DNA of 64,000 bases, from the NCBI RefSeq assembly GCF_009695815.1, contig NZ_VUNE01000003.1, positions 248,001 to 312,000 on the forward strand. The letters are read 5' to 3'. Each line of letters begins with the position of its first letter. The stretch's first letter is position 1. This document shows, in pieces, positions 8,187 to 17,539 of the stretch. The notes beneath the pieces are model-generated. The model worked only from the letters and a program-made list of their open reading frames with translations, made no database searches and was not told where the DNA came from. The stretch is from Peptostreptococcus porci (GTDB lineage: Bacteria > Bacillota > Clostridia > Peptostreptococcales > Peptostreptococcaceae). Made by a program: the position numbers and the translations under genes.

Positions 8187-10772
8187 ATGATAACTATAAA
8201 ACTGGCACTTATTTACATAAAAAAATACAAAAAGAGATCTTTCATTATTTTTCTCAGCTTCCTATTCGCTGTGATCATTGCTTGCACAAATGGAATAATG
8301 AAACATTCAGCTAACATTATTGGCTTGAATGAGCAAAAAAAATATAATCCTTATCACTTAAAAATAATAAATGCAAGCAAGGATGAAATTGATATGATTA
8401 GAAAAAATCAGGATATAAAACGAATGAAAATAAGAAACTTTATAGGTGCATCCGATGCCAATAGCCTATATAGATTTAATGTAATCGCTACCTCTGACGG
8501 ATTGAATGATTCTGCCTTGCTATCTGGAACTGTTGCAAAAAATGAGCACGAGGTAACAATTGAAAAATGGATAGCAGATAATCTTCATAAAAAAATAGGT
8601 GACTCAATTTCCTACACTGACTACTATACGAAAAAACATGAGCGAAAAATCATCGTTGGGTTACTAAAAGACAACAATGCAAACAAAGCATCCAGTATAT
8701 TTAATATGAATACAATATCTCAAGGACTATCAAAAAATAATACCGTCGATCTGGAATTCAAAGATTCCAGCACTCTTAGGAGCGATATTAATAATCTAAA
8801 AAACAGTATTATAAATGAATATAATCATAAAAAATCAGATATAACGACCAATAAAATGTTAATAACAGCATATGAAAATGATGGAAATTTACTAACAGAA
8901 CTCATACCTATGTTACTTATTTCTATATTATTCTCAGGATTAATCGTATTTTCAACTTACTTCATTTCAATGAGAAAGAGAATTCGAGACATAGGAATAT
9001 TGAGAGCATTTGGAATAATGAATTTTGATATTATTTCTATAATAATTGTGGAACTGATGACAATATCATTTCCATCCATTGCTATTGGTATTCTTATTTC
9101 AATATTTTCTGCAAAATTTATGACCAATATGGGATATAATTTATACTCAGATATATCTCTTATAAATATCGGTTTCGCAGATATAAAGGTGCCTCATAAC
9201 ATAGTCTTTGCTACTATTATGCTTATTTTCGCAGTTGTTGTAATAATCTCCATTGTTACATACTTCTTATCGATAAGGAATATGCCGATAAACACTATAC
9301 ACACCGAAATCATACATACTCGTGACATTACTAAATTTTTCGGAACAAAAAATCGGTCACAAAAAAAATCTTTTCTAATAGATAAATTGAGTATATCTAA
9401 TTTCCTATCTCTAAGATATATGCGTTCTGACATGATTTTGATGTGTATTATGATTGCCTGTATGTCAATAACGACATCAGAAATAATACACAAAGGATGT
9501 ATTGCTGAGATAAACAATAAAATCTATAAAACAGTTACTGAGCCAAATTTTGGAGTAGGGGATATAATTATCAATAAATCCAACCCCTATCAAAGCAACA
9601 ATTCAGTCGACGATACTTTTATTGATTATTTCAATAATATCGATGGCATAAAAAGTAATTTTTGGACTTCATATAAATACACCCGCATGACAGTACCATC
9701 ATCTTTGGTGCGTAATACAGAATACTTCGACGACAACGGTAAGAGTAATTATGTGAAAGAAGTATGGAATGGAATGTATAAAAAAGATGGAGATTCATAT
9801 ATAATTAAGAACAAACTACTTGGATTCAATGATGATAGCTTAAAATTTCTAAAAAACAATATCATAAAAGGTGATATAAACTTAGACAAATTACACAATA
9901 CTGATACGTGCATTCTATTCTATCCTAAAAACTATATAAACTTGAAGACTGGTTATGATAAAAGAAACGAAATACTAAACTACAAAGTTGGTGATACCAT
10001 TACAATTGATATTCCTGTTGAATTTGATATTGGCGAAAAACAAGGTGATTTATTGAGAAAATATTGGACACTGGAGTTTACCCCAAAAACAATGAAAAAA
10101 AGTTTTAAAATTTCTGCTATAGTTGATTCCATGCCATTTAGAATTGACTACTCAATTCCATCTACTGACGTAGTTATTTCACAGAAAAGGATGCTGAGTA
10201 TAGACAAAAACGAAAAATATTGCTTGGGAGCCATTAAACTAGAAAACAATGATTTTCGTAGCGAAGTAAACAAAATCCTTTTGGAAAAATTCAGTAATGT
10301 ACCTGGATTCCTGGTTGAAGATAATATCAACTATAATATGGAAATTAAAAACTCTATTTTAAATTATCTTAATATCGAGAATATTAAATACTATGCTTTT
10401 ATTATTGTGTGTGTTTTCTCATTTATCAATATGATTGGTTACAAAATTCTAGATAAAAAAAGAGAGCTTGCCATATTACGAGCTTTGGGGACAACTGATA
10501 TAGATATAAAAAACATACTTATTTACGAGGGTATAATTTACTCATTTATTGCAACAGCTTTATCTTGGATAATCGCATTCGCTAGGCAAGTCATCTATAC
10601 GCATAACCTTGAAATAAAATCACATATTGTTGGCATTGATTTTAGGTTCAATATTATGATTTATTTATTAGTTTTTGCATTTCATTTCATATTATGCATG
10701 ATGAGCACGTATGTTCCTAGCAAGAAAATATTAAGGGATAATATAAAGGATTCGATTGGAGGTCTTGAATAA
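8187..10772 (+). CDS. FtsX-family ABC transporter permease
   Basis: 861 residues from the ATG at 8187 (AAAGGAG nine bases upstream; an in-frame TTG at 8166 precedes that site). An N-terminal membrane helix (about 13-33) is followed by an extracellular segment, a first FtsX core (about 240-365, with RIRDIGILRAFGI), a second long extracellular region (about 430-730) and a second FtsX core (about 735-855, with KKRELAILRALGT). The two-core layout resembles MacB/BceB-like exporters of peptides or antibiotics. It is translationally coupled to the ATPase downstream. Substrate unknown; bacteriocin or peptide-antibiotic resistance is a guess from context. Confidence 0.9.
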   Translation: MITIKLALIYIKKYKKRSFIIFLSFLFAVIIACTNGIMKHSANIIGLNEQKKYNPYHLKIINASKDEIDMIRKNQDIKRMKIRNFIGASDANSLYRFNVIATSDGLNDSALLSGTVAKNEHEVTIEKWIADNLHKKIGDSISYTDYYTKKHERKIIVGLLKDNNANKASSIFNMNTISQGLSKNNTVDLEFKDSSTLRSDINNLKNSIINEYNHKKSDITTNKMLITAYENDGNLLTELIPMLLISILFSGLIVFSTYFISMRKRIRDIGILRAFGIMNFDIISIIIVELMTISFPSIAIGILISIFSAKFMTNMGYNLYSDISLINIGFADIKVPHNIVFATIMLIFAVVVIISIVTYFLSIRNMPINTIHTEIIHTRDITKFFGTKNRSQKKSFLIDKLSISNFLSLRYMRSDMILMCIMIACMSITTSEIIHKGCIAEINNKIYKTVTEPNFGVGDIIINKSNPYQSNNSVDDTFIDYFNNIDGIKSNFWTSYKYTRMTVPSSLVRNTEYFDDNGKSNYVKEVWNGMYKKDGDSYIIKNKLLGFNDDSLKFLKNNIIKGDINLDKLHNTDTCILFYPKNYINLKTGYDKRNEILNYKVGDTITIDIPVEFDIGEKQGDLLRKYWTLEFTPKTMKKSFKISAIVDSMPFRIDYSIPSTDVVISQKRMLSIDKNEKYCLGAIKLENNDFRSEVNKILLEKFSNVPGFLVEDNINYNMEIKNSILNYLNIENIKYYAFIIVCVFSFINMIGYKILDKKRELAILRALGTTDIDIKNILIYEGIIYSFIATALSWIIAFARQVIYTHNLEIKSHIVGIDFRFNIMIYLLVFAFHFILCMMSTYVPSKKILRDNIKDSIGGLE

Positions 10773-11440
10773 TGTCATATGTAGAAATAAATAATTTGGG
10801 TAAGGTTTATGGTTCTGGAAGTATCAAATGCCAGGCTCTAAAAAATGTTAATCTTTCTGTAAAAGAGGGTGAATTCGTTTGCATAATGGGAGCGTCAGGT
10901 TCCGGAAAAACTACCCTTTTAAATATTATTAGTGGATTAGACACACCGTCATCCGGTAGTGTATTTGTAAACGGAGTCAATATTTTTGAGAAAAACGCTA
11001 TATCCTTAGCAAGATATAGAAGAAGAGATATAGGTATAGTGTTTCAGCACTACAATTTAATTCACGTGCTGACCGTAAGGGAAAATATTGAACTTCAAAT
11101 AAGGCTAGATCACAAAACTCCAATAAAAGAGGAAATTGATTTGATAATAAAAAAATTAGGATTAGAAGGTGTACAACACAAACTTCCAAATCAATTATCT
11201 GGCGGAGAACAGCAACGAGTTGCTATAGGAAGAGCACTTGCAGCAAAACCGATGCTAATTTTAGCCGATGAACCTACTGGAAATTTGGACTCAAAGAACG
11301 GAGAAAATATTTTGAAATTGATTCAATCAATATCTTACGAAAATAAAATAACAATTATTATGATAACTCACGATTCTAATGTAGCAAAATATGCCGATAA
11401 GGTCTATAAATTGAAAGACGGAGAAATCCTATCTAATTAA
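10772..11440 (+). CDS. ABC transporter ATP-binding protein (LolD/MacB type)
   Basis: 222 residues with Walker A GASGSGKT (40-47), Q92 of the Q-loop, signature LSGGEQQ (142-148), Walker B ending ADEPTGN (165-171) and H200. It energises the FtsX-type permease encoded immediately before it: the start codon overlaps the permease stop by one base (TAATG) and has a perfect GGAGGT site (10758-10763). Confidence 0.95.
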   Translation: MSYVEINNLGKVYGSGSIKCQALKNVNLSVKEGEFVCIMGASGSGKTTLLNIISGLDTPSSGSVFVNGVNIFEKNAISLARYRRRDIGIVFQHYNLIHVLTVRENIELQIRLDHKTPIKEEIDLIIKKLGLEGVQHKLPNQLSGGEQQRVAIGRALAAKPMLILADEPTGNLDSKNGENILKLIQSISYENKITIIMITHDSNVAKYADKVYKLKDGEILSN

Positions 11441-11526
11441 AAAACTGATCGAAAAGCAAATATCAATAGTACAAAATTATTATTTAATCATTACCACTTG
11501 TATAACCAGTAAATGGAACAATATAT

Positions 11527-11553
11527 AAGCCAGCGTCTAAATGCGCTGGCTTT
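11527..11553. terminator. Hairpin between convergent transcripts
   Basis: Nine-base perfect stem AAGCCAGCG/CGCTGGCTT (11527-11535 with 11544-11552), 8-base loop. It lies between the plus-strand exporter operon and a minus-strand gene. The T-runs are short on both sides, so efficiency is uncertain. Confidence 0.55.
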
Positions 11554-11574
11554 CAAAAAATTAAGTTCAAGTCA

Positions 11575-11907
11575 TCAACAATCATGATTTCTATATAAAA
11601 CAGTTTTTATCACCATATTTGGTATCATACAGCAAAACGTGAAAACCAACTGTGTCGAATAATTCAAGCTAAACAATTTTGAACTATTCAGCATAGCTAC
11701 CATTGCGATTACCGAAATAATAAAAAATACTATACGGTATCTAAGCTTCAAATGTGCTTTTGGTAAAGTACCATTGCATATTATATACGCAACCAATAAA
11801 AAAACGCTAAGCCATATATTTTTGTTGTTATATAATGATAAAATAGAAAAGCAAACTATAATAACAGCAAAAATCACTGATAAAAATTTAAGCTTCAATA
11901 AATCCAT
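11575..11907 (-). CDS. Small membrane protein, unknown function
   Basis: 110 residues from the ATG at 11907 (GAGGG a few bases upstream; nine more residues would be possible without a site). Three or four hydrophobic helices are visible (about 8-22, 27-43, 57-72, 81-97). No family is recognised. It is the last gene before the 11.54-kb hairpin and may belong to the transport/nucleoside-hydrolase operon. Confidence 0.6.
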   Translation of the reverse strand: MDLLKLKFLSVIFAVIIVCFSILSLYNNKNIWLSVFLLVAYIICNGTLPKAHLKLRYRIVFFIISVIAMVAMLNSSKLFSLNYSTQLVFTFCCMIPNMVIKTVLYRNHDC

Positions 11908-11955
11908 TTTTCCCTCACTATCGACCCTATCCAAACAATTTTACCTATTTTTATA

Positions 11956-12306
11956 TTATTTACCCTCTAAATATTTTTTCACATCGGCTCCCACGAAAAC
12001 GTCTCCGTTTTCCAATATCAAGATCGGTCTCTTTACAATCATTCCATCACTAGCAAGTAATTCATACTGTTCTTCCTCGCTCATATCTGGAAGTTTTTTT
12101 GACAATTCCAATTCTCTATATATTTTCCCACTTGTATTAAAGAATTTCTTCAATGGTAACCCCGATTTTTCTTTCCACTCTTTTAATTCTTTAATTGTAG
12201 GATTTTCCTCACTGATTTCTCTATATTCAAAATCAATATTCTTGTCCTTCATCAATTTCACAACACCCTTGCAAGTTGAACAGTTCTTATAGCATATTAT
12301 TTTCAT
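11956..12306 (-). CDS. ArsC/Spx-family protein (YusI/YffB-like)
   Basis: 116 residues, MKIICYKNCSTCKGVVKLM, a thioredoxin fold with a C9-x-x-C12 pair, the KEWKEKSGLPLKKFFNTSG segment and VKRPILI followed by GADVKKYLEG, typical of the Spx/ArsC-like group. It is too divergent to call arsenate reductase; a thiol oxidoreductase or Spx-like role is possible. Start chosen at the ATG after GGAGGTGG. It follows the nucleoside hydrolase by 23 nt, so it is probably in the same transcript. Confidence 0.85.
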   Translation of the reverse strand: MKIICYKNCSTCKGVVKLMKDKNIDFEYREISEENPTIKELKEWKEKSGLPLKKFFNTSGKIYRELELSKKLPDMSEEEQYELLASDGMIVKRPILILENGDVFVGADVKKYLEGK

Positions 12307-12329
12307 TCCTTCCACCTCCATCCTTGACC

Positions 12330-13277
12330 TTAGAATATGGTCAATATCAAATTTTCGTTCACATTACTACCATTAATAATTTCAGGTATATTTATAATGT
12401 TTCCACCCCTAATAATGTTATAACACATTTTCTTTGATTCTTCAAATTCTTTCAGCTCATCGACTATCAATCGTCCTTCGCTTAGGGATTTTACATTCGA
12501 CTTGTTCAAAAACAGCCTTTTCTTAAATAACTCTGGCTCAAGTAGATATATAGCGGCTATCACATCCCAAAGAACAATCGCCTCATATCCATATAGCTCC
12601 TTAAACTCGCTCATCCACTTTTCTATTTTTTCAACAATAAAGGCGTTTTTTCCATATTTTTCAACAGATTTGAACTTTGATTTTTCTAATTCCACAGTAC
12701 CAAACTGACTTTTCATACAGTTGTTCCCCGTCAAAATGGATATATTTTTAAAATTTTTTAATACGATATATGCACCTTCATTACAAACGGTGAAATTCAA
12801 TTCATTCATCATTTTATTACCAAAGTACAATGGCTCTGTCACACCACCCATTATGACAATTTCCTTTATATTATCTACAATATTATTGTCTATCATGTAG
12901 GCATCATATATATTTTGGAGAGAGCCTGTTGCCAAAATCGATATTTCCTTTGGATTTTTATTCACTTGCTCAACTATGAATTTAGCTGCATCATTTTCAC
13001 ACTCATCGACTACCTTATCAAATGACAAATTTACATAGTTTTTCATTTCAAAAGTACCAGAGCCACATACAAGTGGAATTTCTGAATGATTAATTTCAGC
13101 CAAAAGATCTCTTGTTTTCAGAAACACATTTTTCACGTTGTCATTTCCATATGTACAAGTGATGCCAAGTAAATCTACGTCATTTCTATTCAAAAGATAA
13201 ATCAGTGCCAATCCATCGTCTATATCTCTATTGTTAATACCCATAGTATTATCACAGTCAAAAATTACCTTTTTCAT
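12330..13277 (-). CDS. Inosine/uridine-preferring nucleoside hydrolase family protein
   Basis: 315 residues. The N-terminal calcium-binding motif of IUNH enzymes is present in an expanded form (D7-x-D9 ... D20-D21), with extra residues between the Asp pairs compared with the usual DxDxxxDD; the GITCTYGN and ILATGSLQNIYDAY segments and a C-terminal LWDVIAAIYLL block also fit. It would split nucleosides into base and ribose. It is the fifth gene of an ABC-importer operon, so the importer may supply its substrate (inference). Confidence 0.85.
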   Translation of the reverse strand: MKKVIFDCDNTMGINNRDIDDGLALIYLLNRNDVDLLGITCTYGNDNVKNVFLKTRDLLAEINHSEIPLVCGSGTFEMKNYVNLSFDKVVDECENDAAKFIVEQVNKNPKEISILATGSLQNIYDAYMIDNNIVDNIKEIVIMGGVTEPLYFGNKMMNELNFTVCNEGAYIVLKNFKNISILTGNNCMKSQFGTVELEKSKFKSVEKYGKNAFIVEKIEKWMSEFKELYGYEAIVLWDVIAAIYLLEPELFKKRLFLNKSNVKSLSEGRLIVDELKEFEESKKMCYNIIRGGNIINIPEIINGSNVNENLILTIF

Positions 13278-13301
13278 CTTTATGCCCTTTCTTATTAATC
13301 T

Positions 13302-14336
13302 CTATTCAAAGAAGCAATATTTTTTAAATGTCATATATACAGCATCTCCTAATGTATACTTTTCTTCGACGTCATATGAATCAACCTTTATTTTCACACC
13401 ATTAAAATCTGCCAAATATTGTATCTTTGCCCCAAGATACAGTATTTTGTTAATACTTCCACTTATAATGATATCTTTTTCAAGTCTTGCATTTTCAAAT
13501 ACTTCATACAAGGATTTGCAGATGACTTCTGATTTATCTTTTGAAATATATTTTTCACACTCTATATCCTCTGGTTTTACAAATATAGTTTCAGTCGTTT
13601 CTCCTAAGCTATGTTCTAAAAAATTATCTCTCATTAAAAAGCTTGCAGTCTCTCTATCCTTAGGTTTATCATAAATGTTTTGAGGTGTATCAAATCCATG
13701 TATTCTACCATTTAGAACAATTGCCATTTTATCCCCAAACATCATCGCCTCTTCTTTGTCATGAGTTACCAATATCGTTGTTATTTGATGCTTTTTTTGA
13801 AGCTCTATCGTCAGCTCTCTCATCTTTTCTCTCAAGTTTGTATCCAAGCTGGAATATGCTTCATCCAATAGCAATACCTCTGGCTCTGCTGCCAAAGCTC
13901 TTGCCAATGCAATTCTCTGTTTTTCTCCACCTGAAAGTTGACTAACTTTCTTGTTTTCATACCCCTGCAAATTGATTTCCTTTAATAGCTTACCTACCAT
14001 ACTATCAATTTGATCCTTGCTCTTTTTTTTCGCTTTCATGGAGAATGCTATGTTATCATAGACATTCATATGTGGAAACAGCAAATTTTCTTGACTTACT
14101 ATAACGATATTTCTTTTGTTTGGTGCAAGACTACTAATGTCACACCCATTTAGAATAACACTACCCTGATAGTCATCAATAATCCCAGCCATTATATTTA
14201 GTACTGTGCTTTTTCCACATCCAGATGGACCTAAAAGACTAACTCTTTCACCTGTATTGACAGAAATGTTAAAGTCATTCAAAACTAATTTATTCCCATA
14301 TTTTTTTGTAATATTTCTTACTTCCAATTTATACAT
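13302..14336 (-). CDS. ABC importer ATP-binding protein with TOBE domain (YnjD/PotA-like)
   Basis: 344 residues. Walker A GPSGCGKST, signature LSGGEKQR, Walker B LLLDEAYSSLD (Ala replaces the usual Pro of DEP) and the H-loop LVTHD are all present in the first 230 residues. The C-terminal about 110 residues form a TOBE-like domain as in CUT1/PotA/FbpC ATPases. It is encoded with two permeases and a lipoprotein in one minus-strand operon and powers uptake of an unknown small solute. Confidence 0.92.
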   Translation of the reverse strand: MYKLEVRNITKKYGNKLVLNDFNISVNTGERVSLLGPSGCGKSTVLNIMAGIIDDYQGSVILNGCDISSLAPNKRNIVIVSQENLLFPHMNVYDNIAFSMKAKKKSKDQIDSMVGKLLKEINLQGYENKKVSQLSGGEKQRIALARALAAEPEVLLLDEAYSSLDTNLREKMRELTIELQKKHQITTILVTHDKEEAMMFGDKMAIVLNGRIHGFDTPQNIYDKPKDRETASFLMRDNFLEHSLGETTETIFVKPEDIECEKYISKDKSEVICKSLYEVFENARLEKDIIISGSINKILYLGAKIQYLADFNGVKIKVDSYDVEEKYTLGDAVYMTFKKYCFFE

Positions 14337-14399
14337 AAAAACCTCTATCTCATTTTACAAAAAACAGATTATTAAATAATAATATTAAATAATATCAAA

Positions 14400-15212
14400 T
14401 TAAATATAGTTGTAATTTTCCATCTCGTTCTTATAGATTTTTTTCAATATGTATTCCATCACAATCAAGGTAAAAAATGTACTTAACACAAATATTATCG
14501 CATAAACCGCTCCCAGCATTCTATCACCAGATTGAATAAACGGGAACATATCCATAGTAAAAGTATTTATTCTTCCACCACCAATTAGATACACCAAGAA
14601 ATATTGGCTAAAAGAAACGATATAGCACATCATGCTCGCAGATATAATACCAGGTAATAGCATCGGGAATAATACATATCTATACGTATAAAATGTCCCT
14701 GCACCCAAAATATACGCTTGCTCTATATATTTTTTTCCAATTATTAAAAACACCTCTTTTAACATCCTAACCGCATATGGAATACATGGAACTATACTCA
14801 CCAAAATGACACCCAAATACGTTCTCGCCAAACCCATTCTAATAAATTCCACACTTAATCCCATTCCTATCGAAACCGGTGGAATGATTATAGGTGAAAA
14901 CACCAAACTTTCTATAATTTTCTTTCCCCTTATATCATCAAGTGCCAAAACTTTTGCACATGGGATGGAAATCAACACTGTAATCAATGTAGTCATGCTC
15001 GAAATAAATATACTGTTTCCCAGAGATGTTAGAACTCTTCCCCTATTTTCAAACACATAATTCCATCCTCTTAGCCCAAAGTCATTCGGAATCACGCTAG
15101 GCCATGAATAATTTTTTGAAAAAGATAAAATTATTATCATAGCTATTGGAGCGATAATTGCCACCATTGAAATAGCGACCATGAATACATAAAATAATCT
15201 CTTGTTATTCAT
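14400..15212 (-). CDS. ABC importer permease (YnjC C-half / PotC-like)
   Basis: 270 residues from the ATG at 15212, chosen for the GGAGGTG site and for the 8-nt overlap with the preceding permease gene. Six predicted membrane helices, with the cytoplasmic EAA-type loop EQAYILGAGTFYTYRYVLFP about two thirds along. Forms the membrane channel with the next protein. Confidence 0.92.
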   Translation of the reverse strand: MNNKRLFYVFMVAISMVAIIAPIAMIIILSFSKNYSWPSVIPNDFGLRGWNYVFENRGRVLTSLGNSIFISSMTTLITVLISIPCAKVLALDDIRGKKIIESLVFSPIIIPPVSIGMGLSVEFIRMGLARTYLGVILVSIVPCIPYAVRMLKEVFLIIGKKYIEQAYILGAGTFYTYRYVLFPMLLPGIISASMMCYIVSFSQYFLVYLIGGGRINTFTMDMFPFIQSGDRMLGAVYAIIFVLSTFFTLIVMEYILKKIYKNEMENYNYI

Positions 15213-16074
15213 CTCTGACACCTCCAAGAACAATTCTTTTGATGATTAAATTCAGCACAGAAACTGAAATGATACAAAAAAGAATTATAATTATGTTTAT
15301 TGCCATTGCATAAGGTCTATTACTAAACATTGGATTTTGATATTCCACGAAGGCTTGAACTGATAATGCCTTTGGAAAAGTCGATCCCAATAGCATTGGA
15401 ATTTCATAAGAACCAAACGAAAATGCAAATACAATAGTAAATGTTGAGATAATTGTCGGCAATAGCATTGGGACTGTGATATTCCAAAAAGCATAAAGCT
15501 TGCTGGCACCGAGATTAATTGCAATCATCTCATGTTTTCCACTCAAATTTCTCAATATCGATAAAACTGACAACAAAACATAAGGTGTTTCCTTCCATAT
15601 ATAGGAAATAATTATTCCCATACCATTTTTATTGTACAAAAAATGTGCAAAATATTTTTCTGAATCTCTCACTCCAAAAAAATACGCTAAACGTGACAAA
15701 AATCCTGTATCTGACAGAAATATTATCGCAAATAAAGCCACTATAATATGTGGAATTATTATGGGTAGCTTGTATATAAATTCCCTTTTTATTTTTGATT
15801 CTACTAGAATTTTCGCTATTATTACCCCTAAAACCACTGACAAAAAAGAAGATACTAATGTTGTGTAAATGGTAAATCCGAAGCTTTTTATAAACTCACT
15901 ATTGTGAATTATATCAATATAATACTTTAAGCTTATTTCATTCATTCCCGCAATAGGAAAAAATCCGAGACTTTGTAAAAAAGCCCCGAATATCCCAACT
16001 GCCAAAACAAATATAATCAGTATCATAACCGGTAAAACACCAAGATATGATTTTATTTTTTTTATACTTGTCAT
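15205..16074 (-). CDS. ABC importer permease (YnjC N-half / PotB-like)
   Basis: 289 residues, about six membrane helices, with the EAA loop HEMIAINLGASKLYAFWNIT (about residues 178-197). E. coli YnjC is a single fused permease; here the two halves are separate genes. Site TAGGAG precedes the ATG at 16074. The gene lies nine bases after the lipoprotein gene. Confidence 0.92.
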   Translation of the reverse strand: MTSIKKIKSYLGVLPVMILIIFVLAVGIFGAFLQSLGFFPIAGMNEISLKYYIDIIHNSEFIKSFGFTIYTTLVSSFLSVVLGVIIAKILVESKIKREFIYKLPIIIPHIIVALFAIIFLSDTGFLSRLAYFFGVRDSEKYFAHFLYNKNGMGIIISYIWKETPYVLLSVLSILRNLSGKHEMIAINLGASKLYAFWNITVPMLLPTIISTFTIVFAFSFGSYEIPMLLGSTFPKALSVQAFVEYQNPMFSNRPYAMAINIIIILFCIISVSVLNLIIKRIVLGGVRDE

Positions 16075-16083
16075 TATATTCTC

Positions 16084-17334
16084 CTATTTGTTTGGAATTT
16101 CCTCTGCCCATATTTTTTCAATAACTGGAACTAATGCAGAAGGAAGCTCCGGTTGTCTTTTTTTCAACAGCTCAGCTTGTGGTAGAGTTGCTGATCCGAT
16201 TTTTACACCTGCAATTTCTTTCTTTTGGTCTTCTGACAACTTACTATTATCTATTACAGGTAAATCGCCCCACACTTCTGGTTTGTATTTTTCAAGCTGT
16301 GAATCAAAGTTTAGAATTTCATTGATTACCACCATTGCACCCTCCTTATTCGGTGCGTTCTTTGCAATTGCCAAAAAATGTGTATTTCCGATTGTTCCTT
16401 TGTCAAAAACACTAGTTTTTGTAGATTTTGGGAATGTTCCGTTTTCTACCATATTTGATGCGAAATTTGGATTATAGCTTACATCAAATATCACCGTACC
16501 ATCCGCAAACATATTATCTAACTGAGTAGATTCTGCTGGATACGTCTTACCCTCTTTCCAAAGGTATGGCTTTAATTCCTTTAAATAGTCTAATGCCGGC
16601 TTTATTGCAGTTCTCACAGCCTCAACATTTTTAGGATCCAAGCCCTTGATCTTGTCATATCCAACCTTTTCGTAAATAATATTTCTTACAAATGCAGATC
16701 CAGTAAAATCTGGAGGTGCTGGATAAGTTATTTTTCCTGGATTTGCCTTTGCAGCTTTCATCAAATCATCTGCACTCTTTATTGGTCCCAATACATCTGA
16801 ATTGTAAACCATCACAACCTGTGCCTTTCCAAACGGAGACTCATAGCCCTTTGTTTCAAATCCAAAGTCATATTTTACTTCATCTGAATTTACATCTACG
16901 TATTTTTCCATATTTGGCAATTTATCTACAAATGGTCCGAATAGTAAATTATTATTCATAGCAGTGTAGAAGTTTTCTCCATTTATCCATATAATATCAA
17001 TATTGCCTTTTTCTTCACCAGCCTGAACACTATTTTGTAGGTTATTTAGTATCTCATCAATGTTCATTCCCGTTCTTTTTAAGGTTATACCATATTCCTT
17101 CTTCACTTTATCTGCCAGATAGTGATCTATCCAGTTGTTTGTCAAATCAGAGCCACCCCAACCATAGATAGTTACAGTCGTATCTTTAGCTGATGCTTGA
17201 TAATCCTCATATTTTTTTGCCAAAATAGCCTCATCATTGCTCTTATCTGAAGCCTTGTCTCCAGTTGAAGCACAACCCGAAAGTACAAGCGTTGAAGCCA
17301 ATAATAATGCCGAAATCTTTGATAATAGTTTCAT
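16084..17334 (-). CDS. Substrate-binding lipoprotein, YnjB-like
   Basis: 416 residues with a lipoprotein signal peptide (lipobox LVLSGC, Cys about 21). The mature protein begins near TTVTIYGWGGS and has the extracellular solute-binding fold resembling E. coli YnjB (IIWINGENFYTAMNNNLLFGP; ITYPAPPDFTGSAFVRN). It delivers substrate to the two permeases. The substrate of YnjBCD systems is not firmly established; the downstream nucleoside hydrolase hints at a nucleoside-related or thiamine-related compound (inference). First gene of the operon; ATG follows AAGGAGG. Confidence 0.88.
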   Translation of the reverse strand: MKLLSKISALLLASTLVLSGCASTGDKASDKSNDEAILAKKYEDYQASAKDTTVTIYGWGGSDLTNNWIDHYLADKVKKEYGITLKRTGMNIDEILNNLQNSVQAGEEKGNIDIIWINGENFYTAMNNNLLFGPFVDKLPNMEKYVDVNSDEVKYDFGFETKGYESPFGKAQVVMVYNSDVLGPIKSADDLMKAAKANPGKITYPAPPDFTGSAFVRNIIYEKVGYDKIKGLDPKNVEAVRTAIKPALDYLKELKPYLWKEGKTYPAESTQLDNMFADGTVIFDVSYNPNFASNMVENGTFPKSTKTSVFDKGTIGNTHFLAIAKNAPNKEGAMVVINEILNFDSQLEKYKPEVWGDLPVIDNSKLSEDQKKEIAGVKIGSATLPQAELLKKRQPELPSALVPVIEKIWAEEIPNK

Positions 17335-17407
17335 TTTTCCTCCTTTTTAATCAAGTTTTTTTTCGTGTTACAATTAAATCAATATTAAAATAAATTTCTT
17401 CACACAA

Positions 17408-17450
17408 TTATACCATAAGAAGATAATGATTATTACTTCCTATGGTATAA
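17408..17450 (-). promoter_or_regulatory. Long inverted repeat over the -10 region of the ynjB-like operon
   Basis: Fifteen-base arms (17408-17422 with 17436-17450, one G:T) starting TTATACCATAAGAAG, around a 13-base centre that is itself nearly symmetrical. The distal arm contains TGG-TATAAT on the minus strand, an extended -10 element directed at the lipoprotein gene. No good -35 is visible. An operator for a dimeric repressor is the simplest reading; it has no T-run and is unlikely to be the terminator of the CWB2 gene upstream. Confidence 0.5.
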
Positions 17451-17539
17451 AAGTTTTCTATATTAGCATCAATAAAAATCGAGATTATCTATAATAAATT
17501 TGTAATTGCTTAGATCACTTGATTGACAATCTTCTAATG

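Noticed and set aside
17335-17539. THI-box (TPP) riboswitch ahead of the ynjB-like operon
   Set aside because: The conserved CTGAGA and ACCTGATCTGG-type elements are absent; only the palindrome and an extended -10 are seen.
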